Below are positions 17,302 to 26,481 of a stretch of DNA of 64,000 nt, one piece after another (within the stretch, counting starts at the first letter, position 1; each line of letters begins with the position of its first letter). The notes beneath the pieces were generated by a model. It had not been told where the DNA came from. It worked only from the letters and a program-made list of their open reading frames with translations, and ran no database searches. Source of the DNA: Tissierellia bacterium (lineage in GTDB: Bacteria; Bacillota; Clostridia; Tissierellales; Peptoniphilaceae); NCBI GenBank assembly GCA_030532305.1, contig JAUNLJ010000003.1, positions 1 to 64,000 of the forward strand. The letters run 5' to 3'. Position numbers and translations under genes: made by a program.

Positions 17302-19095
17302 ATGACTATTAACCAGAGAATAAATAGACTTAGGCAGGAGATGGAGAGGGAGGGGATCCAGGCCCTTATCGTAGATACCAAGGACCCCCACCAGTCTGAA
17401 TACCTGCCTAGCCACTACCAGGCCCGGCGCTATCTCACCGGTTTTACCGGATCCAATGGTTTGGCCCTGGTTTCCAAGGACCAGGCCAAGATCTGGACCG
17501 ATGGTCGGTATTTTATCCAGTGCCAAAATCAGATTGCAGATAGCGAGTTTGAACTAATGAAGATGAGTACCCCAGGCTATCCCAGTGTCAAGGAATATGT
17601 CCTAGAAAACTTTTCTAAGGGAGACAAGGTGGCCACCAACACCAAGATTATCAGCGAAAAAGAATACCGAGACTACCGGGACTTTTTTGCCAAGGCGGGG
17701 ATCGACTTTGTCCATTCTGAGGCCATGGAAAAGATTTGGGAATCCAGGCCCCCCCTTCCCAAGGAAGAGGTCTTTCTTTTAGACCTAGACTATGCCGGAG
17801 AGGCCAGAAGCCACAAGCTAGACCGCTACCGGGAGTCCCTAAAAGAACTAGGGGCCAAGAGTGGGTTTATTTCTTCTTTAGAAGACATTTGCTGGCTTCT
17901 TAATATCCGGGGGAGGGATATTCCCAATAACCCAGTGACCATTAGCTACCTTTATGTGACCCTAGAAGGGGCCCTGCTCTTTATCCACCAAGAAAAAATC
18001 CATGGGGATATTAGGAAAAAATTAGAAAAAGACCAGGTTCATTTAGTGGACTATGACCGAATTGTAGAGGCCATGAATAGTATCGAAGGGTCTAAAATTG
18101 CCCTAGATATTAGCCGGAACCCCCACTATCTTGTAGAGAGCCTAAGCCAGCATAATGACATTATCCAGTGTCAGGAGATTACAGCAGGCCTAAAATCTAT
18201 CAAGAATGAAAGGGAAAGAAAAAACCTAAGGGCAGCCTATATAGAAGATGGGGTGGCCCTTAGCAAGTTTATCTACTGGGTAAAAAACCAGGTCAAAAAA
18301 GAAGACCTGGGGGAATTTGATGCCGCCAGCTACCTCCATGGCCTAAGGGAAAAGAGAAGGGGCTTTATTGAGGAGAGCTTCACCACTATTGCTGCCTATG
18401 GGGCCAACGGGGCCATGATGCACTATACTGCCACAAAAGAAAACCAGGCCCCCTTAAAGGCAGAAGGCTTCTTATTGGTGGATAGTGGCGGCCAATACCT
18501 TTTAGGAACCACAGACACCACCCGGACCCTAGTCCTAGGGGCCCTAACAGAAGAAGAAATCCATGACTTTACCCTGGTCCTAAAGGCTTCCATAGCTATT
18601 TTAAGGGCCCGCTTCTTAGAGGGGACCAAGGATGCGGACCTAGATATTTTGGCTAGGTACCCCCTTTGGCAGGAGGGGATGGACTACAAGTCTGGCACAG
18701 GCCATGGGGTGGGCTACCTCCTGTCTGTCCATGAAGATCCCCCCAGAATCTCCTTTAACAACCCCAAACCCGTCCGGCTTCAAGAGGGCCAGATGGTGAC
18801 CGTAGAGCCAGGGGTTTACAAGGAGGGCAAGCACGGGATCCGGACCGAAAATACGGTCCTAGTCCAAAAGGATATAAGGACCCCAGACGGCCAGTTCTAT
18901 CGACTAGAAAACCTAACTCGCTGTCCTATTGACCGGGAGGCCATAGACCCCAGCCTCTTAACAGAGGAAGAGCTGGACTGGCTTAACGACTACCATGAGC
19001 AAGTTTACCAAGATTTAAAGGATTATTTAGAGGAGGATGAAGTCAACTGGCTAAGACAAGTCACCCAGCCTCTGGAGAAGAAGGCTACCAACTAG
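17302..19095 (+). CDS. Xaa-Pro aminopeptidase, M24B family (long form)
   Basis: Cytoplasmic metallopeptidase that removes an N-terminal residue before proline, useful for peptide catabolism. Two creatinase-type N-terminal domains (about 1-290) precede the M24 pita-bread domain. The metal ligands are visible: LVDSGGQY and GTTDTTRT (aspartates), GTGHGVGYLLSVHE (histidine), VEPGVY and RTENT (glutamates). At 597 aa it is the three-domain type. I start at ATG 17302 with GGAG 7 nt upstream, since the longer reading begins upstream of the promoter. First gene of a unit with uvrC and hprK. Confidence 0.93.
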   Translation: MTINQRINRLRQEMEREGIQALIVDTKDPHQSEYLPSHYQARRYLTGFTGSNGLALVSKDQAKIWTDGRYFIQCQNQIADSEFELMKMSTPGYPSVKEYVLENFSKGDKVATNTKIISEKEYRDYRDFFAKAGIDFVHSEAMEKIWESRPPLPKEEVFLLDLDYAGEARSHKLDRYRESLKELGAKSGFISSLEDICWLLNIRGRDIPNNPVTISYLYVTLEGALLFIHQEKIHGDIRKKLEKDQVHLVDYDRIVEAMNSIEGSKIALDISRNPHYLVESLSQHNDIIQCQEITAGLKSIKNERERKNLRAAYIEDGVALSKFIYWVKNQVKKEDLGEFDAASYLHGLREKRRGFIEESFTTIAAYGANGAMMHYTATKENQAPLKAEGFLLVDSGGQYLLGTTDTTRTLVLGALTEEEIHDFTLVLKASIAILRARFLEGTKDADLDILARYPLWQEGMDYKSGTGHGVGYLLSVHEDPPRISFNNPKPVRLQEGQMVTVEPGVYKEGKHGIRTENTVLVQKDIRTPDGQFYRLENLTRCPIDREAIDPSLLTEEELDWLNDYHEQVYQDLKDYLEEDEVNWLRQVTQPLEKKATN

Positions 19096-19097
19096 CA

Positions 19098-20948
19098 ATT
19101 AAAGAGAAGTTAGAAACCCTCCCCAAGGAACCGGGGGTCTATATGATGAGGGACCAGGCCGACCAGATTATCTATGTGGGCAAGGCCAGAAACCTCCGCA
19201 ACCGGGTCCGTCAATATTTCCAATCCTCTAAAAATCAATACCAAAAGGTCCGGTCCATGGTCCAGCATGTCCGGGACTTTGAATATATTATTGTGCGAAA
19301 CGAATTGGAAAGTTTGATTTTAGAGTCCAACCTCATCAAGGAGTACCACCCTAAATACAACATCCTATTAAGGGACGACAAGCAGTATCCCTATATTAAG
19401 GTCACCCTCCAAGAACCCTATCCCCGGGTCCTAAAGACCCGAAAGATCCTAAAGGACGGGGCCAAGTACTTTGGGCCCTATCCCAATGTCTTGGCCGTCA
19501 ACCAGGCCATAGAGGTTATCCATGACATCTACCCCCTAAAGACCTGTAAACTGGACCTAACTAAGAGCAAGGGCCGGGTCCGTCCCTGCCTAAACTATTT
19601 TATTGGGCGGTGTATGGCCCCCTGTTTAAAGTCGGTCTCCCAGGAAGACTATGGGGTCATGATCAAGGAAATTTTAGACTTTTTAGAAGGGCGAAACCAA
19701 GAGCTTATGGATAGGCTAAAGCTGGACATGAAAAAGGCGGCAGATGACTTAAAATTTGAGGCAGCCGGCCGAATTAGGGACCAGATCCAGGCCCTTTCGG
19801 CCCTGCAAGAAAAGCAGATCATTACCCAGGCAGCCAGTCAGGAAGAATATGATATTATTCATTTTGCAAGGGGAGAGGGGGACCTTTGCCTCCAGATCTT
19901 CTTTTACAGGCAGGGCAAGATCCTGGGCCGGGAGCACTTTATTATGAAGGACCCCTATAGGGACCAGGCCGAGGAGATCCTTAGGTCCTTTATCCTACAG
20001 TTTTACCACGGTCTGGCCTATATTCCCAAGACCCTTCTTTTACCCGAGGCCCTAGAAGACCAAGAGACCATAGAGGCCTGGCTATCGGAAAAGGCCGGTC
20101 ACAAGGTGGCCATCCAGGTCCCTAAAATAGGGGAAAAACGCCGGCTCCTCCAGCTGGTCCATAAAAATGCCCTGGAGATGCTCACCAAGCATAGCCAGCA
20201 GTACAACAAGAAGCAGGAAAAAAGAGACCAGGCCCTAGAGGACCTAAAAAATATCCTGGGCCTAGAAGAAAAGCCCCACCGGATTGAGGCCTATGACATT
20301 TCCAACATTTCAGGGGTGGAGTCGGTGGGGTCCATGGTGGTCTTTGAAGAGGGCAAGGCTAAAAAATCAGACTACCGCCGCTTTCGGATCAAGACCGTTG
20401 TCGGCGCCGACGACTATGGGAGCCTAAGGGAGGTTCTAAGCCGGCGCTTTTTAAGGGGAATGTCAGAAAAGGAAGAAGCCAAGAGCCTGACCAGCTTTTC
20501 CTACTTTCCTGACTTAATTATGATGGACGGGGGCAAGGGCCAGGTCAATATGGCCCTAAGCCTCTTAGAAGAACTCGGGATCTATATTCCTGTTTGTGGT
20601 CTGGTAAAAGACGACAAGCACCAAACCCGGGGGATTATCTACAAGAACCAAGAGTTTAACCTGGACAAGGACTCCTACTTGCACCGGCTTATCTACCAGG
20701 TCCAAGAGGAGGCCCACCGCTTTGCCATCAACTACCACCGGTCCCTAAGGAGCCAGTCCCTCTTTAGGTCGGAGCTAGACGATATTCCCAAAATTGGGCC
20801 CAAGCGAAAAAAGGCCCTTATGAGTCACTTTAAGTCCTTGGGCAAGATAAAAAAGGCCAGCATAGAGGAGCTTTTAGAGGTGGAGGGCATGAACAAGCCT
20901 GCAGCCCTCTCTCTTTATGGACACTTTCATGGAGGTAAGGATGATTAA
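19098..20948 (+). CDS. uvrC: excinuclease ABC subunit C (UvrC), start codon non-canonical
   Basis: Nuclease subunit of nucleotide excision repair. N-terminal GIY-YIG domain (LPKEPGVYMM ... IYVGKA), a UVR segment near 195-230, the RNase H-like C-terminal nuclease (IEAYDISNISG, MMDGGKGQV) and a tandem helix-hairpin-helix tail (DDIPKIGPKRKKAL, EVEGMNKPAA). The first in-frame ATG (19143) lies after the catalytic GVY and would destroy the GIY-YIG domain. Between the upstream stop at 19038 and 19143 there is no in-frame ATG, GTG or TTG. ATT at 19098, 2 nt after the pepP stop, gives the expected N terminus (KEKLETLPKEPGVY). CTG at 19047 after AGGAGG is the alternative. Total about 616 aa is normal. 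Confidence 0.9.
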   Translation: MKEKLETLPKEPGVYMMRDQADQIIYVGKARNLRNRVRQYFQSSKNQYQKVRSMVQHVRDFEYIIVRNELESLILESNLIKEYHPKYNILLRDDKQYPYIKVTLQEPYPRVLKTRKILKDGAKYFGPYPNVLAVNQAIEVIHDIYPLKTCKLDLTKSKGRVRPCLNYFIGRCMAPCLKSVSQEDYGVMIKEILDFLEGRNQELMDRLKLDMKKAADDLKFEAAGRIRDQIQALSALQEKQIITQAASQEEYDIIHFARGEGDLCLQIFFYRQGKILGREHFIMKDPYRDQAEEILRSFILQFYHGLAYIPKTLLLPEALEDQETIEAWLSEKAGHKVAIQVPKIGEKRRLLQLVHKNALEMLTKHSQQYNKKQEKRDQALEDLKNILGLEEKPHRIEAYDISNISGVESVGSMVVFEEGKAKKSDYRRFRIKTVVGADDYGSLREVLSRRFLRGMSEKEEAKSLTSFSYFPDLIMMDGGKGQVNMALSLLEELGIYIPVCGLVKDDKHQTRGIIYKNQEFNLDKDSYLHRLIYQVQEEAHRFAINYHRSLRSQSLFRSELDDIPKIGPKRKKALMSHFKSLGKIKKASIEELLEVEGMNKPAALSLYGHFHGGKDD

Positions 20949-21879
20949 TTTTACAGTTGAAGAACTCATAGAAGATATGGATTATGAGATTGTCCACCAG
21001 GCTGACAACATCAAAGATATAAAAATATACACCTCAGAAGTTAACCGGCCAGGCCTCCAGCTTTGCGGTTACTATGGTCAGTTTGTAGCCAACCGGATCC
21101 AGGTCATTGGGGGGGCAGAGTGGCACTATCTCAATGAGCTAGACCCCCACAAACGCTTGGCCCGGGAGGAGGAGCTCTTAAAGAAAAAAATCCCCCTCCT
21201 GATTATTACCCGAGGCAACAAGGTCTTTGATGAATTAAAGGACCTGGCCAAAAAATACAACCGAACCATCCTAAGAACCCAGGACTCCACCTCACGGGCC
21301 ATCAATAAATTAATAAACTATATGGACCAGGCCCTGGCCCCCACCATCCGGTGTCATGGGATCCTCCTAGACGTCTATGGGGTGGGGGTCCTGATCCGGG
21401 GAGAATCAGGCATAGGCAAGTCAGAAACAGCCATTGACCTTATTGAAAAGGGCCACAAGCTCATTAGTGACGACAGTGTCATCATTAAGAGGCTAGAGGG
21501 CCGCCTGGTGGGGACCTCACCGCCCATAACCCGTCACTTTATGGAAATTAGGGGGGTGGGCATTGTAGATGTCCAAAGGCTTTTTGGGATAGGGTCCGTT
21601 ATGGAAGAAAAAGAAATAGAGGTCCTCATAAACCTAGAGCACTGGGACCAAAATCGGGACTATGACCGGCTAGGCATAGAGTATGAAACAGAGGCCCTTT
21701 TGGGGGTTGAAATTCCCAGGATGGATATCCCCCTAAGGACCGGCCGGAATACGGCGGTTATCTTGGAGATTGCCATCCGGAACTTTAAGCAAAAGGAGCT
21801 GGGCTATAATCCTGCCTTGGCCTTAAACAATAAGATTATGGAGTCCATCAAGAGCAAGAAAAAGGGAGGAAGGTCTTAG
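20941..21879 (+). CDS. hprK: HPr kinase/phosphorylase
   Basis: Bifunctional enzyme that phosphorylates and dephosphorylates HPr on serine, the key switch of carbon catabolite control in Firmicutes. The N-terminal MurF-like domain spans about 1-130. Walker A GESGIGKSETAID is near 152-164, and the family signature EIRGVGIVDVQRLFGIGSV follows. Length 312 aa is typical. I chose ATG 20941, directly after GGAGGTAAGG; it overlaps the end of uvrC by 8 nt, so the two are probably coupled. The ptsH partner is not in the window. Confidence 0.95.
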   Translation: MINFTVEELIEDMDYEIVHQADNIKDIKIYTSEVNRPGLQLCGYYGQFVANRIQVIGGAEWHYLNELDPHKRLAREEELLKKKIPLLIITRGNKVFDELKDLAKKYNRTILRTQDSTSRAINKLINYMDQALAPTIRCHGILLDVYGVGVLIRGESGIGKSETAIDLIEKGHKLISDDSVIIKRLEGRLVGTSPPITRHFMEIRGVGIVDVQRLFGIGSVMEEKEIEVLINLEHWDQNRDYDRLGIEYETEALLGVEIPRMDIPLRTGRNTAVILEIAIRNFKQKELGYNPALALNNKIMESIKSKKKGGRS

Positions 21880-21931
21880 GGGGTTTTCAAGATTTATAAC
21901 GATTTCCTCCTGGGAAATAAAAACCCCTAAG
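21875..21931 (+). terminator. composite hairpin after hprK
   Basis: CTTAGGGG-G-TTTT (21875-21887) pairs with AAAACCCCTAAG (21920-21931) with one bulged G. A smaller ATTTCC/GGAAAT hairpin sits inside the loop. There is no terminal T run, so it may be a weak or factor-assisted terminator. Confidence 0.5.
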
Positions 21932-22011
21932 TAGATGAAATAGAGGGATCCTAGGAAACAAGCCATAAGAGGGATGAAAACAATATATACAAAATTTTAC
22001 CGGTCTTTATG

Positions 22012-22039
22012 TTGATTAATAGGGGATGAATGATATAAT
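22012..22039 (+). promoter_or_regulatory. promoter of pyruvate:ferredoxin oxidoreductase
   Basis: TTGATT (22012-22017), a 16-nt spacer, and TGA-TATAAT (22031-22039) combining a good -35, an extended -10 and a perfect -10. It fits the very high expression suggested by the codon use of the gene. A clean TAGGAGGTAT ribosome site follows just before the ATG. Confidence 0.8.
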
Positions 22040-22086
22040 AAAACCATAAGGTATAAGAGTAACTAGTTTATAGGAGGTATATTTAG

Positions 22087-25000
22087 ATGGCAAAATTCAT
22101 GAAAACCATGGATGGAAACACGGCGGCTGCTCACGTAGCTTACGCTTTTTCAGAAGTCGCTGCAATCTATCCTATTACTCCATCTTCTGATATGGCAGAA
22201 CATGTGGACGCTTGGTCTGCAGGAGGTCGTAAAAATATTTTCGGCCAAGAAGTTCTAGTCAGAGAAATGCAAGCAGAATCTGGAGCAGCAGGGGCTGTTC
22301 ACGGTTCTCTACAAGCTGGAGCCTTAACCAGTACATTTACAGCATCTCAAGGTTTATTACTTATGCTGCCAAACATGTACAAGATTGCTGGCGAATTACT
22401 ACCTGGCGTATTCCATGTGGCAGCCCGGTCTCTTGCTTCTCATGCCTTGAGTATCTTTGGAGACCACCAAGACGTTATGGCTGTTAGAGCCTCAGGCTTT
22501 GCCCTTCTTGCTTCTGGTTCCGTACAAGAAGTTATGGACCTAGCTGGGGTAGCTCACTTAAGTGCCATTAAGGGACATGTTCCTTTTGTTCACTTCTTTG
22601 ATGGATTCCGTACTAGTCACGAAATTCAAAAAATTGAAGTTATGGACTATGATGACCTAAAGGGTCTTGTGGACCTAGAAGAAGTTAAGGCCTTTAAAGC
22701 CAGCGCCCTATCTCCAACCAATCCAAAGATTAGAGGGACTGCTCAAAACTCAGACATTTATTTCCAAAATGTAGAGGCTTCTAACCCCTACTACAACAGA
22801 ATTCCAGAAATTGTTGAAGAATACATGGGAGAAATCTCTAAGATTACTGGTCGTGACTATGGCCTATTCAACTACTATGGTGCTGAAGATGCCACAGACG
22901 TTATTGTAGCTATGGGTTCTGTAACAGAAACAGCCAGTGAAGTTGTTGACTACCTAAACAAACAAGGAAAGAAAGTTGGGGTCCTAAAGGTTCACCTTTA
23001 TCGTCCATTCTCCAAGAAACATTTCCTAGACACTATCCCTGAAACTGTTGAAAGAATCGCTGTTCTTGACCGGACTAAGGAAAAGGGAGCCCTAGGCGAA
23101 CCTCTTTACCTAGACGTTAGAGACATCTACTACAACGAAGAAAAACGCCCACTTATTGTTGGCGGACGTTACGGTCTAAGTAGTAAAAACACAACACCAT
23201 CTCAAATCCTAGCTGTTTACAAGAACCTAGAAGCTGCTGAACCTAAGAACGGCTTCACAGTAGGTATTGTAGATGATGTTACTCACCTAAGCCTACCCAT
23301 TGAAGAAACCATCAACACCGAACCCGAAGGAACTATTGCTTGTAAGTTCTGGGGTCTTGGATCAGACGGAACCGTTGGGGCCAACAAGAGTGCCATTAAG
23401 ATCATCGGTGACGGAACTGACATGTATGCTCAAGGTTACTTCGACTATGACTCTAAGAAGTCCGGTGGTCGTACCGTATCTCACTTGAGATTTGGTGAAA
23501 ACAGGATCACATCCACCTACCTTATTACTGAAGCTGACTTTATCTCCTGTTCTAAGCAAGGTTATGTTGACCAATATGACCTAGTTAGAGGAGCTAAACA
23601 AGGTGGAACCTTCCTTCTAAACACTGTATGGGATGAAGAAGATCTTGAAAAACACCTACCCAACTCTCTAAAACGGAGCATTGCAGAAAAAGAATTAAAC
23701 TTCTATATTATTAACGCCACTAAGATTGCTGCAGAAATTGGTCTAGGCGGAAGAACTAACATGATCATGCAATCTGCCTTCTTCAAGCTATCTGAAGTAC
23801 TTCCTATTGAAACAGCTGTGGCAAAACTTAAGGAATCTATCGTTGCTGACTATGGTCACAAGGGTGATGACATTGTTCAAATGAACTATGACGCTGTGGA
23901 CCGTGGAATGGACGCCATGATCAAGGTAGAAGTTCCTGCAAGCTGGGCTAATCTTGACGTTCAAGCTGGTAGCAACGCCATTGAAGGCGCACCTGAATTT
24001 GTTAACGATATTCTAGTTCCTGTTAACCGTCAAGAAGGAGACGACCTTCCTGTTTCTACTTTTGTAGGTAGAGAAGACGGGACAACACCTAACGGAACCA
24101 GCCGTTACGAAAAGAGAGGTATTGCTGTTAATTCACCAGCATGGCAAATTGACAACTGTATCCAATGTAACCAATGTGCCCTTGTTTGTCCTCACGCCGT
24201 TATTCGTCCCTTCCTACTAGATGAAGACGAAGTGGCTAAGAAACCTGCTAGCTTTGAAACTAAGAAGGCCATTGGTAAGGGAACTGAAGGCTATGAATTC
24301 AGAATTCAAATGTCTCCACTAGACTGTACAGGCTGTGGTTCTTGTGCTCAAGTTTGTCCAGCCAAGGAAAAAGCCCTTATTATGACACCTTTCGAACAAG
24401 TGCTTGAAGCTGAAGAAGCTAACTGGAACTTTGCTATTAACGAAGTAAGCTCTAAACAAGACAAGTTCGAACCCAACAATGTTAAGAATTCTCAATTCTT
24501 CTCACCCTACTTCGAATTCTCTGGTGCCTGTGCTGGTTGTGGTGAAACACCCTATATCAAGCTAGTCACTCAACTATTCGGAGACCGGATGATGATTGCT
24601 AACGCAACAGGTTGTTCTTCAATCTATAGTGGTTCTGCACCATCTATGCCTTACTGCACCAACGCAGACGGTCACGGACCTGCTTGGGCCAACTCTCTAT
24701 TCGAAGACAACGCTGAATTTGGTTATGGTATGAAACTAGCTTCCCTACAAACTCGGGAATTCATTAAAGACAACATGGAAGCCTTCAACGAACTTGGCGC
24801 TGACAAGGAAATTGAAGAAGCCTTCAATGCTTGGCTAGAAGATCCAAACGACTACCGGACCAGCAAGGCGGCTGCAGCTAAGATTCTTCCACTTCTAGAC
24901 AAGAAGACTGGTAACGAAGAAGCTGACAAGTACCTAGCTAATGTAGCTATGCACAAAGATAAGCTTATTAAACCATCTCAATGGATCCTAGGTGGAGACG

Positions 25001-25623
25001 GATGGTCCTACGACATCGGTTTTGGTGGACTTGACCACGTTCTTGCCTCTGGCGAAGACGTTAACGTCCTAGTTGTAGACACTGAAGTTTACTCTAACAC
25101 AGGTGGACAATCCTCCAAGGCAACCCCAACCTCTTCTGTAGCTAAATTTGCCTCTGCAGGTAAAGAAGTTAAGAAGAAAGACCTTGGTCTAATGATGTCC
25201 AGCTATGGCTACATCTATGTAGCTCAAATTGCCCTTGGCGCAGACATGAGCCAAGCTGTTAAGGCTATTCGTGAAGCTGAAGCCTACGATGGACCTTCTA
25301 TCATCATTGCCTATGCTCCATGTATCAACCACGGTATCCGTGGCGGAATGGGCATCTCCATTGCTGAAGAAAAGAAGGCTGTTGAAACAGGTTACTGGCA
25401 CCTATTCAGATACAACCCAACTCTAGCTGCAGAAGGAAAGAACCCCTTCACTTTGGATTCTAAAGAACCTACTCGTCCTTACCAAGAATTCCTTGATGGC
25501 GAAGTTCGTTACACATCCTTGAAGAAGAGCTTCCCAGAACGTGCTGACGCCCTATATGAAAAGGCAGCACAAGATGCTAAGAGCCGTTACCAAACTTACC
25601 TTGACATGAACGAAGCTGAATAA
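22087..25623 (+). CDS. nifJ: pyruvate:ferredoxin (flavodoxin) oxidoreductase, single-chain
   Basis: Oxidises pyruvate to acetyl-CoA and CO2 while reducing ferredoxin. At 1178 aa it is the fused homodimeric form. The pyrimidine-binding domain I has YPITPSSDMAEHVD. A transketolase-C-like domain II follows. The gamma-type domain III ends near residue 640. Two 4Fe-4S clusters are seen as CIQCNQCALVCPHAV and CTGCGSCAQVCP. The TPP domain VI has CAGCGETPY, ATGCSSIYSGS and GDGWSYDIGFGG, with a further cysteine in YAPCINHGI. Codons are strongly biased, unlike most neighbours. It has its own promoter and a strong terminator and is expected to be a central energy-metabolism enzyme. Confidence 0.97.
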   Translation: MAKFMKTMDGNTAAAHVAYAFSEVAAIYPITPSSDMAEHVDAWSAGGRKNIFGQEVLVREMQAESGAAGAVHGSLQAGALTSTFTASQGLLLMLPNMYKIAGELLPGVFHVAARSLASHALSIFGDHQDVMAVRASGFALLASGSVQEVMDLAGVAHLSAIKGHVPFVHFFDGFRTSHEIQKIEVMDYDDLKGLVDLEEVKAFKASALSPTNPKIRGTAQNSDIYFQNVEASNPYYNRIPEIVEEYMGEISKITGRDYGLFNYYGAEDATDVIVAMGSVTETASEVVDYLNKQGKKVGVLKVHLYRPFSKKHFLDTIPETVERIAVLDRTKEKGALGEPLYLDVRDIYYNEEKRPLIVGGRYGLSSKNTTPSQILAVYKNLEAAEPKNGFTVGIVDDVTHLSLPIEETINTEPEGTIACKFWGLGSDGTVGANKSAIKIIGDGTDMYAQGYFDYDSKKSGGRTVSHLRFGENRITSTYLITEADFISCSKQGYVDQYDLVRGAKQGGTFLLNTVWDEEDLEKHLPNSLKRSIAEKELNFYIINATKIAAEIGLGGRTNMIMQSAFFKLSEVLPIETAVAKLKESIVADYGHKGDDIVQMNYDAVDRGMDAMIKVEVPASWANLDVQAGSNAIEGAPEFVNDILVPVNRQEGDDLPVSTFVGREDGTTPNGTSRYEKRGIAVNSPAWQIDNCIQCNQCALVCPHAVIRPFLLDEDEVAKKPASFETKKAIGKGTEGYEFRIQMSPLDCTGCGSCAQVCPAKEKALIMTPFEQVLEAEEANWNFAINEVSSKQDKFEPNNVKNSQFFSPYFEFSGACAGCGETPYIKLVTQLFGDRMMIANATGCSSIYSGSAPSMPYCTNADGHGPAWANSLFEDNAEFGYGMKLASLQTREFIKDNMEAFNELGADKEIEEAFNAWLEDPNDYRTSKAAAAKILPLLDKKTGNEEADKYLANVAMHKDKLIKPSQWILGGDGWSYDIGFGGLDHVLASGEDVNVLVVDTEVYSNTGGQSSKATPTSSVAKFASAGKEVKKKDLGLMMSSYGYIYVAQIALGADMSQAVKAIREAEAYDGPSIIIAYAPCINHGIRGGMGISIAEEKKAVETGYWHLFRYNPTLAAEGKNPFTLDSKEPTRPYQEFLDGEVRYTSLKKSFPERADALYEKAAQDAKSRYQTYLDMNEAE

Positions 25624-25666
25624 GAAAAAATAAAATCTTCTAAAAGAAAAATTTTAGAAAATTTAA

Positions 25667-25696
25667 GGAGCAAGGCCTAGGCCTTGCTCCTTTTTT
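25667..25696 (+). terminator. intrinsic terminator of nifJ
   Basis: A 24-nt perfect palindrome made of GGAGCAAGGCCT and its complement, followed by TTTTTT. A second, AT-rich hairpin (TTCTAAAA 25638-25645 with TTTTAGAA 25652-25659) sits just upstream, close to the stop codon. Confidence 0.92.
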
Positions 25697-25888
25697 GTGG
25701 TTCTTTATGGCCCCTTGGGCTAGACTAGGCTTAAGGCGTTTATCCACCCCTAAGTCAGGTCATTTTATGGGGCCTAAGAAAAGCCAGGCCCAGCTTTTCT
25801 TAGGCCTTTCTTAAGCTTTCTATAGGCCTTTTAGAGACCAAGCTTAGGGGGGCCTTAGGCTTAGGGGCTTTTTCTAGAGGTCTAGTCC
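25697..25888. other. intergenic region after nifJ with a 14-bp hairpin
   Basis: No gene is visible between the nifJ terminator and the next promoter. The main structure is a perfect 14-bp stem, 25771-25784 with 25793-25806, around an 8-nt loop; the arms begin GGCCTAAG and end CTTAGGCC. CCTTAGGCTTAGGGG-type repeats occur at 25834-25868. The hairpin has no T tract. No RNA family is recognised. Confidence 0.5.
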
Positions 25889-25897
25889 TGGTATGAT
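25889..25897 (+). promoter_or_regulatory. extended -10 promoter of the M15 peptidase gene
   Basis: TGG followed by TATGAT (25892-25897), about 72 nt upstream of the ATG at 25970. A clear AAGGAGGAGG ribosome site lies just before that ATG. Confidence 0.45.
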
Positions 25898-25969
25898 ATA
25901 AGAAAGCAGTGAGAAAATCCTAGGCAGGTCCTATGGGGCCGGCCTTAAGTCCCTACAAGGAGGAGGACC

Positions 25970-26479
25970 ATGAAAACAAGAAGAAGAACCCCCTATATTT
26001 TAGGCCTTATGGTCCTCCTTGTGGGAATCAGGACCCTATTTGCCTTGGGCGCCCAGGGGCCCTTATTCCACGGGGGAGAGGAAACAGACCTGGACCTGGC
26101 TCCCTGGGAGAGGGTGTCGGACTTGGATGAGCTAAACCCAAAGACCCGGGAGAAGGCGGAACTTTTTCTTAAGGCCTGCCAAGACCAGGGACTAGAGGTG
26201 GTTATTGTAGAGACCTACCGGTCCCAAGAAAGGCAGGATTATCTCTATGCCCAGGGCCGGACCCGGGAGGGCCCCGTGGTTACCTGGACAAAAAAATCAA
26301 GGCACACCCAGAGATGTGCCTTTGATATATGTAAGGCGGGGCCAGACCCCTATGGAGATGATGACTTTTTTAGACGGTGTGCCGAGATTGGCCGGGACCT
26401 GGGCCTTAATCCAGGTTATTATTGGGAGGGCACCCAGGATAAGCCCCACTTCCAATATGACAAGACCTGGGGCCTTTAG
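25970..26479 (+). CDS. secreted or membrane-anchored M15-family peptidase (CwlK/VanY-like)
   Basis: Probable peptidoglycan peptidase, 169 aa. An N-terminal basic stretch and hydrophobic segment (about 8-28) act as signal or anchor. The zinc site is visible as SRHTQRCAFDICK (His, Asp) and DKPHFQY (His), with VETYRSQERQDYLYAQGRT before it, as in endolysin-like L-alanyl-D-glutamate or D-Ala-D-Ala peptidases. The order of motifs fits M15C better than M15B, but substrate cannot be decided. Single gene, convergent with pdxR; the stop codons are 2 nt apart and share no obvious terminator. Confidence 0.88.
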   Translation: MKTRRRTPYILGLMVLLVGIRTLFALGAQGPLFHGGEETDLDLAPWERVSDLDELNPKTREKAELFLKACQDQGLEVVIVETYRSQERQDYLYAQGRTREGPVVTWTKKSRHTQRCAFDICKAGPDPYGDDDFFRRCAEIGRDLGLNPGYYWEGTQDKPHFQYDKTWGL

Positions 26480-26481
26480 GC

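Noticed and set aside
19143..20948. uvrC starting at the first ATG
   Set aside because: It would drop the GVY part of the GIY-YIG nuclease domain, so the real start must be upstream.
25673..25806. Frequent GGCC and CCTAGG strings as repeats or restriction-site clusters
   Set aside because: Such strings occur throughout the window as a general composition feature; no specific clustering could be shown by eye.
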